A stretch of DNA of 64,000 nt from CAJOLV01 sp045631885 (lineage in GTDB: Bacteria; Bacillota_I; Bacilli_A; RFN20; CAG-826): assembly GCA_045631885.1 (NCBI GenBank), contig JAZQVN010000035.1, forward strand, positions 62,001-126,000, written 5' to 3'. Positions 18,163 through 27,405 of the stretch are shown one piece after another. Each line of letters begins with the position of its first letter. The stretch's first letter is position 1. Both the position numbers and the translations under genes were made by a program. The notes below the pieces were generated by a model that was not told the origin of the DNA, searched no databases, and saw nothing but the letters and a program-made list of their open reading frames with translations.

Positions 18163-18615
18163 TTACTTTCCTTCCTCTACGATGTGAACCTTAATTTGGC
18201 CAATCACACCTTTGTGTAGTTCGATCTTTAAAAGATAGACTCCAAGACTATTAAGGGCTTCTTTATCAATAATCTTTCTTCTATCGATTTGTATGTTATG
18301 TTGTTTGAGCATTTCTTCTTCGATTTGTTTTGGGGAAATACTACCGAATAACTTGTTGTCTTTACCGACTTTCATTTGGAAAACGATTTCAATACCTTCA
18401 AGTCTTTTTGCTAATTCTTGCGCTTCTTTTTTCGCATTTTCTTCAGCAATTCGGGCATCTTCTTGTTGTTTATCGAGAATTTCTTTACTTTTGTTAGTGA
18501 CAGGAACCGCTAATTTGTTGGGAAATAAATAGTTCGCAGCATAGCCATCGCTGACACTCACAATCGCGTCTTTTTTGCCAAGTTTCTTGACGTCTTTCAA
18601 TAGGATAACTTTCAT
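18163..18615 (-). CDS. rplI: 50S ribosomal protein bL9
   Basis: Ribosomal protein binding 23S rRNA near the L1 stalk. 150 residues, usual length. The N-terminal rRNA-binding domain reads KVILLKDVKKLGKKDAIVSV then GYAANYLFPNKLA, followed by the long connecting helix rich in Glu, Lys and Ala (residues 45-75) and the C-terminal domain. It lies between gdpP and dnaB as in B. subtilis. Confidence 0.97.
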   Translation of the reverse strand: MKVILLKDVKKLGKKDAIVSVSDGYAANYLFPNKLAVPVTNKSKEILDKQQEDARIAEENAKKEAQELAKRLEGIEIVFQMKVGKDNKLFGSISPKQIEEEMLKQHNIQIDRRKIIDKEALNSLGVYLLKIELHKGVIGQIKVHIVEEGK

Positions 18616-18617
18616 GA

Positions 18618-20654
18618 CTATTCCTCCTCTTCACCTTTACGGTTTCTATCATCGTTTGTCGCTTCGGCTAAGTAAGTATCTAAGACGTTAATCAAAGATT
18701 CTCTCACTTCGTCGATGCTTAATTTTTCAAATGTCACCGCGGACATTGAGTAGTGACCACCACCACCTAATTTTTCCGCTAATAATTGGACGTTAACTGT
18801 GCCATCACTACGGCAGCTCATCTTGATTTCTCTACTGCTTGTATGACCTAAGACGAATGAAGCGTGGATACCTTTAAATTGTAAGCAAGCGTTACTAGCT
18901 TTAGAGATAGTCACTTGGTCAAAGATTTCCGCTGGGTTAGCGATTGCGATAACAACACCATAGAATGGGTGTTCCATATTTCTGATGATGTTATTGACGG
19001 CTTTATATTCTTCTAAGTCATCTTTTAAGAAGTCATCGGCCAAGGAGTTATCCGCGCCGTATTCTTTAAGAATCGTGGAGGCTTCAAATGTTCTAATACC
19101 GGTATTTCTACTCTTGAAGAAGGAAGAGTCTAAGAAGATACCAGAGAGCATGATTGTCGCGTATGTTGAAGGCATTTCAATTCTTGGGTTGATAGATGAA
19201 AATCTAATAAATTCAGCGATAATTTCACAAGTTGAAGATGCGGCTGGATCGATGTGGTTGAAGACAGGGTTTTCAATATATTCTTCTGCTCTTCTATGAT
19301 GGTCGATAACGACAATCTTGGAACATCTTTCAATTAATCTAGGCGCCATTGTCATCTTTGGAATATGGACATCAACAACAACTAATAATGTATCTGGGTG
19401 AATCAGAGATTCAGAATCTTTTGAGTTAATAACAATCTTTTCTAATTCTTCTCTAGAGAAGGAAGATGTCATCGCTGATCTAGTTTTTAATTCTGTAGCT
19501 TTTAAGTCAGCGACAATCATGGATGGAATTTGTAATCTATTACAAATGGCTTTAATACCTAAACAGGCACCGAAAGCATCCATATCCATGTTGGTGTGAC
19601 CCATAATCAAAACGTTAGAGGCATTTCTTAATAAAGAAATAAGGGAGTCTGCAAGAACACGGATTTTAACTCTGTTACGTTTTTCTTGGGCTTCAGTTTT
19701 ACCACCGAAGAATTCCATTTCACCACCGAAAACGCTGACGACGACTTGGTCACCACCACGGCTAACAGCAATATTTAAAGCACTGTTGGCTAATTCGTTT
19801 AATTTAATAACATCTGGGAAGTCATGGGCTAAACCGATAGAAAGAGTTAATGGGATATCTTCACCAGAGGAGATTTCTCTAACTTTATCGATGATAGAGA
19901 ATTTATCTGCTTTCATTCTAGAGAATGAGTCGTAGTTACAAAGCATAGAATAGTTATCATCTTTAACTCTTCTTAATAAAATGCCATATTCTTTTGCATA
20001 CGCAAAGATAACGTTTTTAACTTTAGTAACAACGTCGTTGAAATCATCTTCACCACGGATAACATCAACATAGTTATCAATCGCTAAAATACCAACGACA
20101 GGGGCTTGTTCTTTAGAATAAGCAAAGATTGATTCAAAGTCTGTGATATCTTTGAAGATCCATAATCCAGCATCCGCTAAATATTTAACTTCATAGTTAC
20201 GGGAGTTAATCACTGTTTTAACAGTGGCATCTGGGTTATTAGTTTCTTTTAATATCTTTAAGTCACTACACCAATCAAAGATTGGAGTGTCGATAACTTC
20301 AATGTGTCTTTCTTTAAATAAGTCATTTGTCCAGATAATGATATCGTTATCATCAGTAACCATTAAACCGATCATCGCGAAGTTATAAGCTTCTTGAACA
20401 TCACCACCGATAACTTCAGCAGCGCGCAAGTCTGTCTTTTGTCTTAATGATGAAAGGGATAAGGAAACTACCCAAACAAATAAAGAGTCGATAAAAGCGA
20501 GAATGGAGGCACCTAAAATGATGTACATATTTGGGATGGTATCGACGTAAAGAAGTTTATTGAAATATAAAACACAAAATGCCGCTATTAAAACTAATTG
20601 AACGACAATGATTGTAAATGATGCCGTTTTGATTCTTTTAATCTTATTTCCCAT
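18618..20654 (-). CDS. gdpP: Cyclic-di-AMP phosphodiesterase GdpP
   Basis: Membrane-bound phosphodiesterase that lowers c-di-AMP. 678 residues: two N-terminal helices (about 12-32 and 40-66), a degenerate PAS region (about 80-170), a degenerate GGDEF domain (about 180-310, with DDNYS where GGDEF would be), then the DHH/DHHA1 catalytic part with GHTNMDMDA at 352-360, DHH at 451-453 and GGGGH at 630-634. All catalytic motifs are intact. The C-terminal tail is acidic. First gene of the rplI-dnaB operon, with -10 TATAAT about 26 nt before the ATG. No c-di-AMP cyclase is present in the window. Confidence 0.95.
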   Translation of the reverse strand: MGNKIKRIKTASFTIIVVQLVLIAAFCVLYFNKLLYVDTIPNMYIILGASILAFIDSLFVWVVSLSLSSLRQKTDLRAAEVIGGDVQEAYNFAMIGLMVTDDNDIIIWTNDLFKERHIEVIDTPIFDWCSDLKILKETNNPDATVKTVINSRNYEVKYLADAGLWIFKDITDFESIFAYSKEQAPVVGILAIDNYVDVIRGEDDFNDVVTKVKNVIFAYAKEYGILLRRVKDDNYSMLCNYDSFSRMKADKFSIIDKVREISSGEDIPLTLSIGLAHDFPDVIKLNELANSALNIAVSRGGDQVVVSVFGGEMEFFGGKTEAQEKRNRVKIRVLADSLISLLRNASNVLIMGHTNMDMDAFGACLGIKAICNRLQIPSMIVADLKATELKTRSAMTSSFSREELEKIVINSKDSESLIHPDTLLVVVDVHIPKMTMAPRLIERCSKIVVIDHHRRAEEYIENPVFNHIDPAASSTCEIIAEFIRFSSINPRIEMPSTYATIMLSGIFLDSSFFKSRNTGIRTFEASTILKEYGADNSLADDFLKDDLEEYKAVNNIIRNMEHPFYGVVIAIANPAEIFDQVTISKASNACLQFKGIHASFVLGHTSSREIKMSCRSDGTVNVQLLAEKLGGGGHYSMSAVTFEKLSIDEVRESLINVLDTYLAEATNDDRNRKGEEEE

Positions 20655-20703
20655 AATAAGTACCTACTCTCGTAATTTACATTATAGACAAATATTTATA
20701 AAT

Positions 20704-20744
20704 AATAAATACAACTTCGCATTTTGCGAATAATTGTATTTATT
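20704..20744. repeat. Long imperfect hairpin upstream of gdpP
   Basis: Outer arms AATAAATACAA/TTGTATTTATT (11 bp perfect), inner arms TTCGC/GCGAA around a 5-nt loop, separated by a small bulge. It lies in the 279-bp gap between gdpP and the transporter gene. It could be a weak terminator or a protein site; no T-run directs a choice. Nothing else is recognised in this gap apart from the transporter's terminator at 20892. Confidence 0.6.
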
Positions 20745-20891
20745 AAAGTAAAGAAAAATCCCGTTTTCACAGGATAATTCTCTAATGGTTTGTGCTATTA
20801 ATATATCACTAAATCTAAAGTTAACAAAGTTAAAATATCATTTGTGGAAGATTAGACACACTATTAACATCTTCGTAAATCATTATAAAAC

Positions 20892-20918
20892 AAAAAAAGC
20901 AGGAATTAAATCCTGCTT
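20892..20918 (-). terminator. Rho-independent terminator after the transporter gene
   Basis: 8-bp stem AAGCAGGA/TCCTGCTT with a 6-nt loop, then a T-run on the minus strand, 16 nt past the stop at 20934. Confidence 0.88.
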
Positions 20919-20933
20919 AATTTGTATTATGTT

Positions 20934-22559
20934 TTATTGAGCTTCAGCTGGTTGAGCTTCGCCAGCTTTTTTGTGTTTTTCTTCAAGTTCTGCGACGATC
21001 TTTTGAACTTTGTCTTCATCAAGTGAATAACAGAATCTTAATAAGATGAAGGAAGCTGCGAAGACTAACATAATGACACCGATAACGATGACGCCAAACC
21101 AGATTAAGGATGTGCGGCTGACTTGGCTTAATTGTTCAGCGATTTCAGTGTTGAATTGTTCTTGGGAGATTGCTCCAGAATTCAATTCGCCTTCTAAGTT
21201 AGAGATAGCGTTAATCGCGAATGCTGTACCAGTAATCGCATAGGTAAGGAACTGTAAACCTCTATTCAAACCAGAGGCAATCTTAACGTCTAATGGTCTC
21301 CAAGCAAAGCAGATGGATTCTTTTCTCTCACCTGTGGTGAGTTCGCCGTAATCAATCGCGTCTTGGAACATAACTAAGACTGCGAGATAGAAGATACCAG
21401 AAGCACCAAAGAATAAGAACGCCAAGACATAAAGTAATGACATTGATCCACCGAAGATCCAGAACATATTGTTGGCATCTGGTGTATTCCAGGCGACTGG
21501 TTTATCACCGAAGATTGGGAATGCGACAAAGAAGAAACCTAAATAAGAGAGTAAGACAATAATTGTTGATACAGTCAATATTTGTTTTCTCTTAAATTTC
21601 TTAGCGAGCATTGGATAGAATGCTTGTGCGACAACGGTAGCGATGACGTAGAAGGCTGCGATCGCGGTAGCAACCATACCGCCTTTACCACCACCATAGC
21701 CATAAACCATGTAGAAGTAGTTTTGACCAATACCGGTTAAGATAAAGCTTCCTAAATAATAGAGGAGCATACCAATCGCGGCGAATAATAATTCTTTATT
21801 TCTCTTAACGACTCTAAATAAGTCGAGAATTGATGAGTGTTCACTGATTTCATCTTGCTCAGCGTCACGAGCTTTCTCTTTACAATAAATGTAAATGAGT
21901 GTTTGTGAGAGTAAGAATAAGAAGGCGATACCAATCGCGGTCATCATGTAAACTTGAATTGTTGAGCCTAGTCCTAAACCAGGTAAGACGAACATTGCGA
22001 TGTTCATGAAGAATGTACCGATAGAAGCGGCAATCGCGGTGTGAGTTGTTAATTTTGCTCTTTGAGCAGGATCACTTGTTAAAGCTGGTAACATTGACCA
22101 ATAACCAATATCATTCATGGAGAAGAAAGCATCCCACATGATGTACATGATAATCATGAAGACGACATATCCCCAGCCTCTAACTCCGCTGAATAAGAAT
22201 GGCACTAAGAACATCGTGGCAACGACTAAAGCATTACCAATAGCACCGATTTCAATCCATGGACGGAATTTTCCGGCTTTGAAATGACATTTCTCTAAAA
22301 TAAAGCCCATGAGTGGGTCGTTAATACCATCCCAAACTAAGGCAATCATCATCGCGATTGTGATGACACCGTATTGGGCTTGGAATTCACTTGGATCTGT
22401 TGATAGCACGCCTGCTGTGATAGCGTACTGCATAAGGAATGTACCAATTAAAGCGTAACATGCGTCTCTAAAAATACCTGACCAAGGGAAAAGTATCTTA
22501 GTGATCTTTGGAACATTGTTACCTTCAAAGGTGTGATTCCTTGAAGAATTTGTTTCCAT
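20934..22559 (-). CDS. MFS transporter, GPH (glycoside-pentoside-hexuronide:cation symporter) family
   Basis: A 541-residue protein with about 12 helices, resembling MelB/LacS-type sugar:cation symporters. Visible features: WSGIFRDACYALIG near the start, the loop DGINDPLMGFILEK after helix 2, GKFRPWIEIG, and an MFQDAIDYGE segment in the second half. The substrate cannot be told; the pathway enzymes are not adjacent. Start ATG 22559 is chosen because GGAGG lies 7 nt upstream; an in-frame ATG at 22580 precedes that site. Monocistronic. The C-terminal tail is charged and Ala-rich. Confidence 0.85.
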   Translation of the reverse strand: METNSSRNHTFEGNNVPKITKILFPWSGIFRDACYALIGTFLMQYAITAGVLSTDPSEFQAQYGVITIAMMIALVWDGINDPLMGFILEKCHFKAGKFRPWIEIGAIGNALVVATMFLVPFLFSGVRGWGYVVFMIIMYIMWDAFFSMNDIGYWSMLPALTSDPAQRAKLTTHTAIAASIGTFFMNIAMFVLPGLGLGSTIQVYMMTAIGIAFLFLLSQTLIYIYCKEKARDAEQDEISEHSSILDLFRVVKRNKELLFAAIGMLLYYLGSFILTGIGQNYFYMVYGYGGGKGGMVATAIAAFYVIATVVAQAFYPMLAKKFKRKQILTVSTIIVLLSYLGFFFVAFPIFGDKPVAWNTPDANNMFWIFGGSMSLLYVLAFLFFGASGIFYLAVLVMFQDAIDYGELTTGERKESICFAWRPLDVKIASGLNRGLQFLTYAITGTAFAINAISNLEGELNSGAISQEQFNTEIAEQLSQVSRTSLIWFGVIVIGVIMLVFAASFILLRFCYSLDEDKVQKIVAELEEKHKKAGEAQPAEAQ

Positions 22560-22771
22560 TATTTTTCCTCCGAATAGCACATTTATACTAACTTAAAAAC
22601 ACCCTCTAAACAATAAATAATTGATTATTTAAGTTCTAAAATGATAGCCTTAACTATCACTATGAAAGTAAAATTATCATTTTCTATCCTTTTTTATATT
22701 AATAAAAAATATTAAGCGTTTTTCTGAATTTTTTGCATAAAATTTTTTTACATTTTTTTCTTCGATTTAGC

Positions 22772-22794
22772 AAAAAGCCGCCCCGAGGGACGGC
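22772..22794 (-). terminator. Rho-independent terminator after the M13 peptidase gene
   Basis: GC-rich stem GCCGTCC/GGGCGGC (one G-U) with a CTCG loop, then TTTTT on the minus strand. It belongs to the gene ending at 22816. The rest of 22560-22815 holds only AT-rich promoter sequence for the transporter. Confidence 0.82.
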
Positions 22795-22815
22795 AATGAT
22801 TAGTAATTGATTAAC

Positions 22816-24714
22816 TTACCAAATGACAACTCTCTTATTTGGAGCGATGTACATTTTGTCAGTCTTCTTCACATCGAATGCTTGATACCATTCTTCAAAG
22901 TTTCTTGGAGGCATATTGGCTCTTAAAACATTTGGTCCGTGAACATCGACTGTTAAGAGTAAGGCTTTGTATTGGTCTTTTGCTTTTTGACACCAGACTT
23001 TGGCCCAGTTGATGAAGTATTCTTGATAATTTGGATCTTTCATCTTCTTCATAACGTGGAGAGTGACGGCCATACCACCATTATCAGCGATATTTTCACT
23101 GACGATTAAAGTGCTATTAACTTTACCCCATGGTAATTCGATTCCTTCAAATTGATCAATCATCGCTTTTGTTCTCTTATTGAACTTTTTGAAGTCTTCT
23201 TTCGTCCACCAGTTATTGAGGTTACCATTTTCATCGCACTTCGCACCATTATTGTCGAAAGCGTGAGAGATTTCATGACCGATAACCGCACCAATACCAC
23301 CTAAGTTTTGTGATCTAGTTTGTTTTACGGAATAGAATGGGGCTTGAAGAATACCAGCTGGGAATGTGATGTCATTTCTTGATGGGTCATAACAAGCGTT
23401 AACCATATGACCTGGCATTAACCATTCATTTTTATCAACTGGTTTATTGAATTTCTCGACTGAATCTAAGAAAACAACTTGGAGAATTCCTCTTGTAACC
23501 TTATATAAAGGTTCTCTGGTATTAACGATGAATTTATCAAACAATTCATCGACTTTATCTGGGTAGCCCATTTTCACTTTCATCGTTGAAAGTTTTAAGA
23601 TGGCTTTATCTTTTGTCGCATCAGCGAGGATGTCATTAGCTCTTACTCTTTCTTTGTAAGCTTCGATGATTTCTTGAACCATTTCGATGACATCTTTTTT
23701 AGCTTCTTCACCGAAATATTTCACGCCGTAATATCTACCAACTGGTTCAGCGAAGAAACTGCCCGCTAATTGATAAGCAAATTTAGCTGGGTCTGCTTCT
23801 TTAGCAACGCCTCTCATCGCTCTAGAGAAAGCTCCAGTAAGATTTCTTAAATCTTCAGAGAGATATTGACCGTTTTGCATAATGAAGCCAATGTAGGCCC
23901 AGTGCAAATATTTATTAAATGTTTCAGCGTTAAATAATGTTTTAAATCCTTTTAAGAATCTTGGATCTTGAACAATTGTAATTTCTGGGATGAATCCAAA
24001 GATTTTCTTTAAACAGCTCTTGTAATTAATTGGTTTTAATAAACCATTAACTCTACCTGTTTTAAATGGATTATATGCTTTGACATAATCACTCCACTCT
24101 TCACTTGATTTAACTAATGTGGCGATAACCGCATCAAATTCTAATGCATCATTAACATATTGATTTTTTTCTTCTTCAGATAAATCTGTGAAGTTTAAAA
24201 CTTGTAAGGCAATACCTTTCCACATATTGAGAAGCATTTCCTTGTTTGGGTTTTCAGGAGCATACATCGTGGTGTCTGGTAAGATTGTTCTTGGACCGCA
24301 GATTGTTAAACAGCGTTTATTGCTGTCTTTGAAATCGACATCGATACTCATTCTAAATGGTAATGGGTATCTATTCATCATGAATGTTTTTAATCTTCTA
24401 TTCAAAGAATAGGTATCACTTGTGGATTTAATTAAAGCTAAATCTTTTAAGATTGGTTTAATTCCGTCTCTATTTCTTCTTTTGACATTTTTTGCTAAAG
24501 AATATAAAGCGACCGCTTTTCTCATATTTTCATCTTCGATGTTATCGCATTTTTCTAATTCAGCAAATTCGTTCATCATTGTCTTTTCGACTTCGACATG
24601 TAATTCACCAAATCCACCGGCGTAAGGCATATCATCTGGGATAACTAAAGAATCTAATTTTTCTTGATTAACGAATAAATATAAATCGTCTTGAATTCTC
24701 ACTTTTTCGTCCAT
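22816..24714 (-). CDS. pepO: M13 family metalloendopeptidase (PepO/neprilysin-like)
   Basis: Zinc endopeptidase of 632 residues, family length. No signal peptide, so cytoplasmic like lactic-acid-bacterial PepO, degrading oligopeptides. Motifs near the C-terminus: ITFPAGILQAPF, the zinc motif HEISH with AFDNNG following, the third ligand region ENIADNGG, and PPRNFEEWYQAF. It ends in a Trp (KRVVIW), as most M13 enzymes do (CxxW), but without the Cys. Monocistronic with terminator. Confidence 0.93.
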   Translation of the reverse strand: MDEKVRIQDDLYLFVNQEKLDSLVIPDDMPYAGGFGELHVEVEKTMMNEFAELEKCDNIEDENMRKAVALYSLAKNVKRRNRDGIKPILKDLALIKSTSDTYSLNRRLKTFMMNRYPLPFRMSIDVDFKDSNKRCLTICGPRTILPDTTMYAPENPNKEMLLNMWKGIALQVLNFTDLSEEEKNQYVNDALEFDAVIATLVKSSEEWSDYVKAYNPFKTGRVNGLLKPINYKSCLKKIFGFIPEITIVQDPRFLKGFKTLFNAETFNKYLHWAYIGFIMQNGQYLSEDLRNLTGAFSRAMRGVAKEADPAKFAYQLAGSFFAEPVGRYYGVKYFGEEAKKDVIEMVQEIIEAYKERVRANDILADATKDKAILKLSTMKVKMGYPDKVDELFDKFIVNTREPLYKVTRGILQVVFLDSVEKFNKPVDKNEWLMPGHMVNACYDPSRNDITFPAGILQAPFYSVKQTRSQNLGGIGAVIGHEISHAFDNNGAKCDENGNLNNWWTKEDFKKFNKRTKAMIDQFEGIELPWGKVNSTLIVSENIADNGGMAVTLHVMKKMKDPNYQEYFINWAKVWCQKAKDQYKALLLTVDVHGPNVLRANMPPRNFEEWYQAFDVKKTDKMYIAPNKRVVIW

Positions 24715-24765
24715 AAAAAGACCTCCGTATTAGAGATATTATATTACAAACAAATATTATTTGTG

Positions 24766-25428
24766 TTAGTCAATCGCGTAAAAAATTGTATTTTTTTCAA
24801 AGAAACCGAAAGCAAAACCAAAGTTAAGGAATAATGGAATGTTTTCATAGGCTTCAAAAGAGGAACGAGAAGTAAACTCATCTAAAGAGATATTTTCAAT
24901 ATATCCATAAGGATTATATATAGTGATATTGTTGTGAGAGATATCTAAACCAGTGATTAAAGAGAAATGGAGTGTCCATTCATTTTCATACTTTGCCGCC
25001 CATTCAATCGCGACCGGATTATCATTAGATAATGATTGATGAATTTCTTTTAATAACTCATCGTTCTTCAAATAGCTCTTTTTGGTGAATGTCTTATCAA
25101 TTGAGGCATTAACTTCATTTAAAAAACCATTCGAGGAAGAAGTGGAAACTCCTCCACCATTCTTCTTTGCTAAATCGTCTTCCGTCACTTTATTTCCGCA
25201 ATATGAAGACATCATTTCGACTACCGCATAGCCACAAGAAATGTGTTGAGTGACTAACTCCACGCCTTCCACTTCTACTTTCGCAGAATACGTATTATCT
25301 TCTTTTAAATAATTATAGTCATTCTTCAAAGAAGAAGTTCTCACTCCAAGGATGATGAAAGGGATCGCAATCGTAAGGGCTAATGAGGTTAAAACAAAGG
25401 AAACGATAATAACTATTTTTTTCTTCAT
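24766..25428 (-). CDS. Membrane-anchored C39-like cysteine peptidase domain protein
   Basis: A 220-residue protein with an N-terminal helix (about 4-28) that can act as uncleaved anchor, then a C39-like papain-fold domain outside. The oxyanion Gln and catalytic Cys are seen in QHISCGYAVVEMM (Q61, C65), and the catalytic His in LHFSLITGLD (H154). The third position, usually Asp-Pro, is Asn-Pro (YNPYG, N172). It follows the membrane protein at 25432 with a 3-nt gap, so they form an operon. Substrate unknown; not fused to an ABC transporter. Confidence 0.7.
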   Translation of the reverse strand: MKKKIVIIVSFVLTSLALTIAIPFIILGVRTSSLKNDYNYLKEDNTYSAKVEVEGVELVTQHISCGYAVVEMMSSYCGNKVTEDDLAKKNGGGVSTSSSNGFLNEVNASIDKTFTKKSYLKNDELLKEIHQSLSNDNPVAIEWAAKYENEWTLHFSLITGLDISHNNITIYNPYGYIENISLDEFTSRSSFEAYENIPLFLNFGFAFGFFEKNTIFYAID

Positions 25429-25431
25429 AGA

Positions 25432-26058
25432 CTATTTATTCATATTGGCTTTGTATCCGAGATATCTTTTGATCATCTCAACACAGACAATGACCATTCC
25501 AACACCCACTCCTAATGGGAAATATCTGCTGATAATACCCATAAATGGGAGGCTCATATATTTTAATAAAACACGATAAAGGAATTCGAATATCATCATT
25601 GCATCCGCTAAAGCGGATATGAATGTGATTTCCTTCATTCCTATCACTAAGATATCGCTCTTTTCTAAAGCGCCTTTTAATTTAATAATTGATAAAACAA
25701 ACATCACGATGATGAAGAAGATAAAGATAATACCAATCCATCCTTCGAATCTATTTTGATTTGTAATATCAATGCCGCCTACTTTTAAAACAGAGAACAA
25801 AATAAAAACCGCAGAATAGGCAGTCGCGACAATTGTCATAATTAAATAGGCTTTTCTTTTATCTTCTCGACTTTGTTTTAAATTCTTCGCGAATGTTGCT
25901 TTACAAATGAAGACAAATAAAGTTGGGAAAGCGGCAATAAGCATAACTAAAGAAGTGGCTAAAATACCAAGAGTAAACTTATAGCCAAAGCTGATTAACG
26001 TAATAACCGCGGAAAAGATTGCTATTCTTTTCGCATTTAATATTTTTTTCTTTGCCAT
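25432..26058 (-). CDS. Polytopic membrane protein, unknown
   Basis: A 208-residue protein with a basic N-terminus and about six hydrophobic segments (roughly 12-30, 33-52, 72-92, 107-127, 140-160, 172-195). No family recognised. First gene of a two-gene unit with the C39-like protein, so it may partner with it at the membrane. It is divergent from the HD-domain gene at 26118 (59 bp between start codons). Confidence 0.65.
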   Translation of the reverse strand: MAKKKILNAKRIAIFSAVITLISFGYKFTLGILATSLVMLIAAFPTLFVFICKATFAKNLKQSREDKRKAYLIMTIVATAYSAVFILFSVLKVGGIDITNQNRFEGWIGIIFIFFIIVMFVLSIIKLKGALEKSDILVIGMKEITFISALADAMMIFEFLYRVLLKYMSLPFMGIISRYFPLGVGVGMVIVCVEMIKRYLGYKANMNK

Positions 26059-26117
26059 CTTAAATTATTTTAACTTATTAGTTTATTTTTGAAACAAAAA
26101 CCGCATAATAATGTCAT

Positions 26118-26666
26118 ATGAGAATTTCTAAAGAAGAAAAAGCCCGTTTAGAGGCGATATATCAAACATTCCTCCACGATGAAAAGATTCTCAAAATGAA
26201 AGAGATTAGTATGCATCGCGGTTCGAACTGTTTTGAGCATTCTTTTAAAGTGGCTCGTAAAGCGATAAGACATTGTCTTAGATATCATAAAAAGAATCTT
26301 AATTTAGATAGAGTGTTAATCGGGAGTATTCTCCACGACTACTATCTCTATGACTGGAGAAAAGATAAATCAAAAAGAAAAAGACACGGAATTGATCATC
26401 CTTATATCGCCGCGAGAAACGCAAAAAGAGACTTTGATATTTCTGATGCAGTAAGGAAAATTATCGAAAGACATATGTGGCCATTAAACACAACTGATTG
26501 GCCAGATACATCTGAAGCGAGAATTGTTTCCGTCTCTGATAAGGCGGTCACCATAGGTGAAGCTTTAACTTCTGTCGCTTATAAAAGAAGAAAAAGAGAG
26601 AAGTTCTTAAAGAATATCTCCACATTATTTGGAGACTACAAAGAGATTTTTCGTAAAAACAGATAA
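26118..26666 (+). CDS. HD-domain phosphohydrolase family protein
   Basis: A 182-residue single HD domain. Metal-ligand pattern: H41 (NCFEHSFKVAR), H73-D74 (ILHDYYLYDW), H94, H119 (IIERHMWPL) and D141 (SVSDKAV). This type is a predicted metal-dependent phosphohydrolase; the substrate is unknown. A TAATAAT-like -10 sits 5-8 nt from the ATG without a Shine-Dalgarno, another candidate leaderless gene. Confidence 0.8.
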   Translation: MRISKEEKARLEAIYQTFLHDEKILKMKEISMHRGSNCFEHSFKVARKAIRHCLRYHKKNLNLDRVLIGSILHDYYLYDWRKDKSKRKRHGIDHPYIAARNAKRDFDISDAVRKIIERHMWPLNTTDWPDTSEARIVSVSDKAVTIGEALTSVAYKRRKREKFLKNISTLFGDYKEIFRKNR

Positions 26667-26726
26667 ATTTAAAATGAAAAGATAATGAAAAATCAGTAGA
26701 ATTAAAAATAGATACCGGAGGAAATA

Positions 26727-26990
26727 ATGATGACAAAGTATTATAAAGTTATATTCGTCTATCCTGATGGCCACATCGAAGAAATCGATGACCAATTCAA
26801 TAATGGTAAAGATGCCTTAAATTATGGAAACAATCTTTTTGTCCAAGTGAAAAATACAGAAGATGTCTTCCAAAGAGGCGATTCAAGCGATGATGCTTTT
26901 GGTTTCAAAGGCAAAATTGAACCATACTTCATGATCGTTGAAACAAATGGCAAAAAACATCGTTTAGTTTTCGACAGTAGATCTCGTTAA
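26727..26990 (+). CDS. Small conserved-looking protein, unknown
   Basis: An 87-residue soluble protein with mixed charge, beginning MMTKYYKVIFVYPDGHIEEI. GGAGG is 5 nt before the first ATG and 8 nt before the second, so either Met can start. Beta-rich pattern with a KHRLVF ending. A strong terminator follows. No family recognised. Confidence 0.7.
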   Translation: MMTKYYKVIFVYPDGHIEEIDDQFNNGKDALNYGNNLFVQVKNTEDVFQRGDSSDDAFGFKGKIEPYFMIVETNGKKHRLVFDSRSR

Positions 26991-27009
26991 TTATCAAATT
27001 TATATAAGG

Positions 27010-27034
27010 ATGGCCTAATGGCCATTTTTATTTT
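27010..27034 (+). terminator. Rho-independent terminator
   Basis: ATGGCC/GGCCAT stem with TAAT loop, followed by a T-rich run (plus strand). Confidence 0.85.
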
Positions 27035-27036
27035 GC

Positions 27037-27342
27037 TTAAAAAAGAGTGATTCCTCTTTCGTGAGCTCTAATGACAAATCTCATCGTTAAATACGCGATA
27101 AAGCTGACTAAGGCAATGCTAGAAAACACGATTCCTAAAATACCCGCTCTTTTTTTCTTATTTTCAATTCTCGCAATTCCTAAAAATAGACCTTCGATCG
27201 ATAAAATAACACCGATTAAAGCCGTTCCAAAAAGTAGAGCGATAAATTCTTTTGGATCACTAATCTTTTTAAGATCGACCAAGAAATACGCTAAATAGAG
27301 AAATCCAGAAATGGCAAATAAAGTGGAATTAAGAATAAGCAT
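27037..27342 (-). CDS. Small membrane protein, about three helices
   Basis: A 101-residue protein with three hydrophobic segments (about 1-20, 30-52, 65-90 from the chosen start). Start ATG 27342 (MLILNSTLF) is preferred because AAGGAA lies about 7 nt upstream; a longer frame opening at 27390 would begin inside the terminator of the upstream gene. Function unknown. Confidence 0.55.
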   Translation of the reverse strand: MLILNSTLFAISGFLYLAYFLVDLKKISDPKEFIALLFGTALIGVILSIEGLFLGIARIENKKKRAGILGIVFSSIALVSFIAYLTMRFVIRAHERGITLF

Positions 27343-27380
27343 ATCGGTTCCTTTGTAAAGATTATAAAAACTATTCAAGA

Positions 27381-27400
27381 AAAAAACCACAATAAGTGGT
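27381..27400 (-). terminator. Rho-independent terminator after the alcohol dehydrogenase gene
   Basis: ACCAC/GTGGT stem with a 5-nt loop and TTTTTT on the minus strand, 6 nt after the stop at 27406. Confidence 0.75.
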
Positions 27401-27405
27401 CTTTA

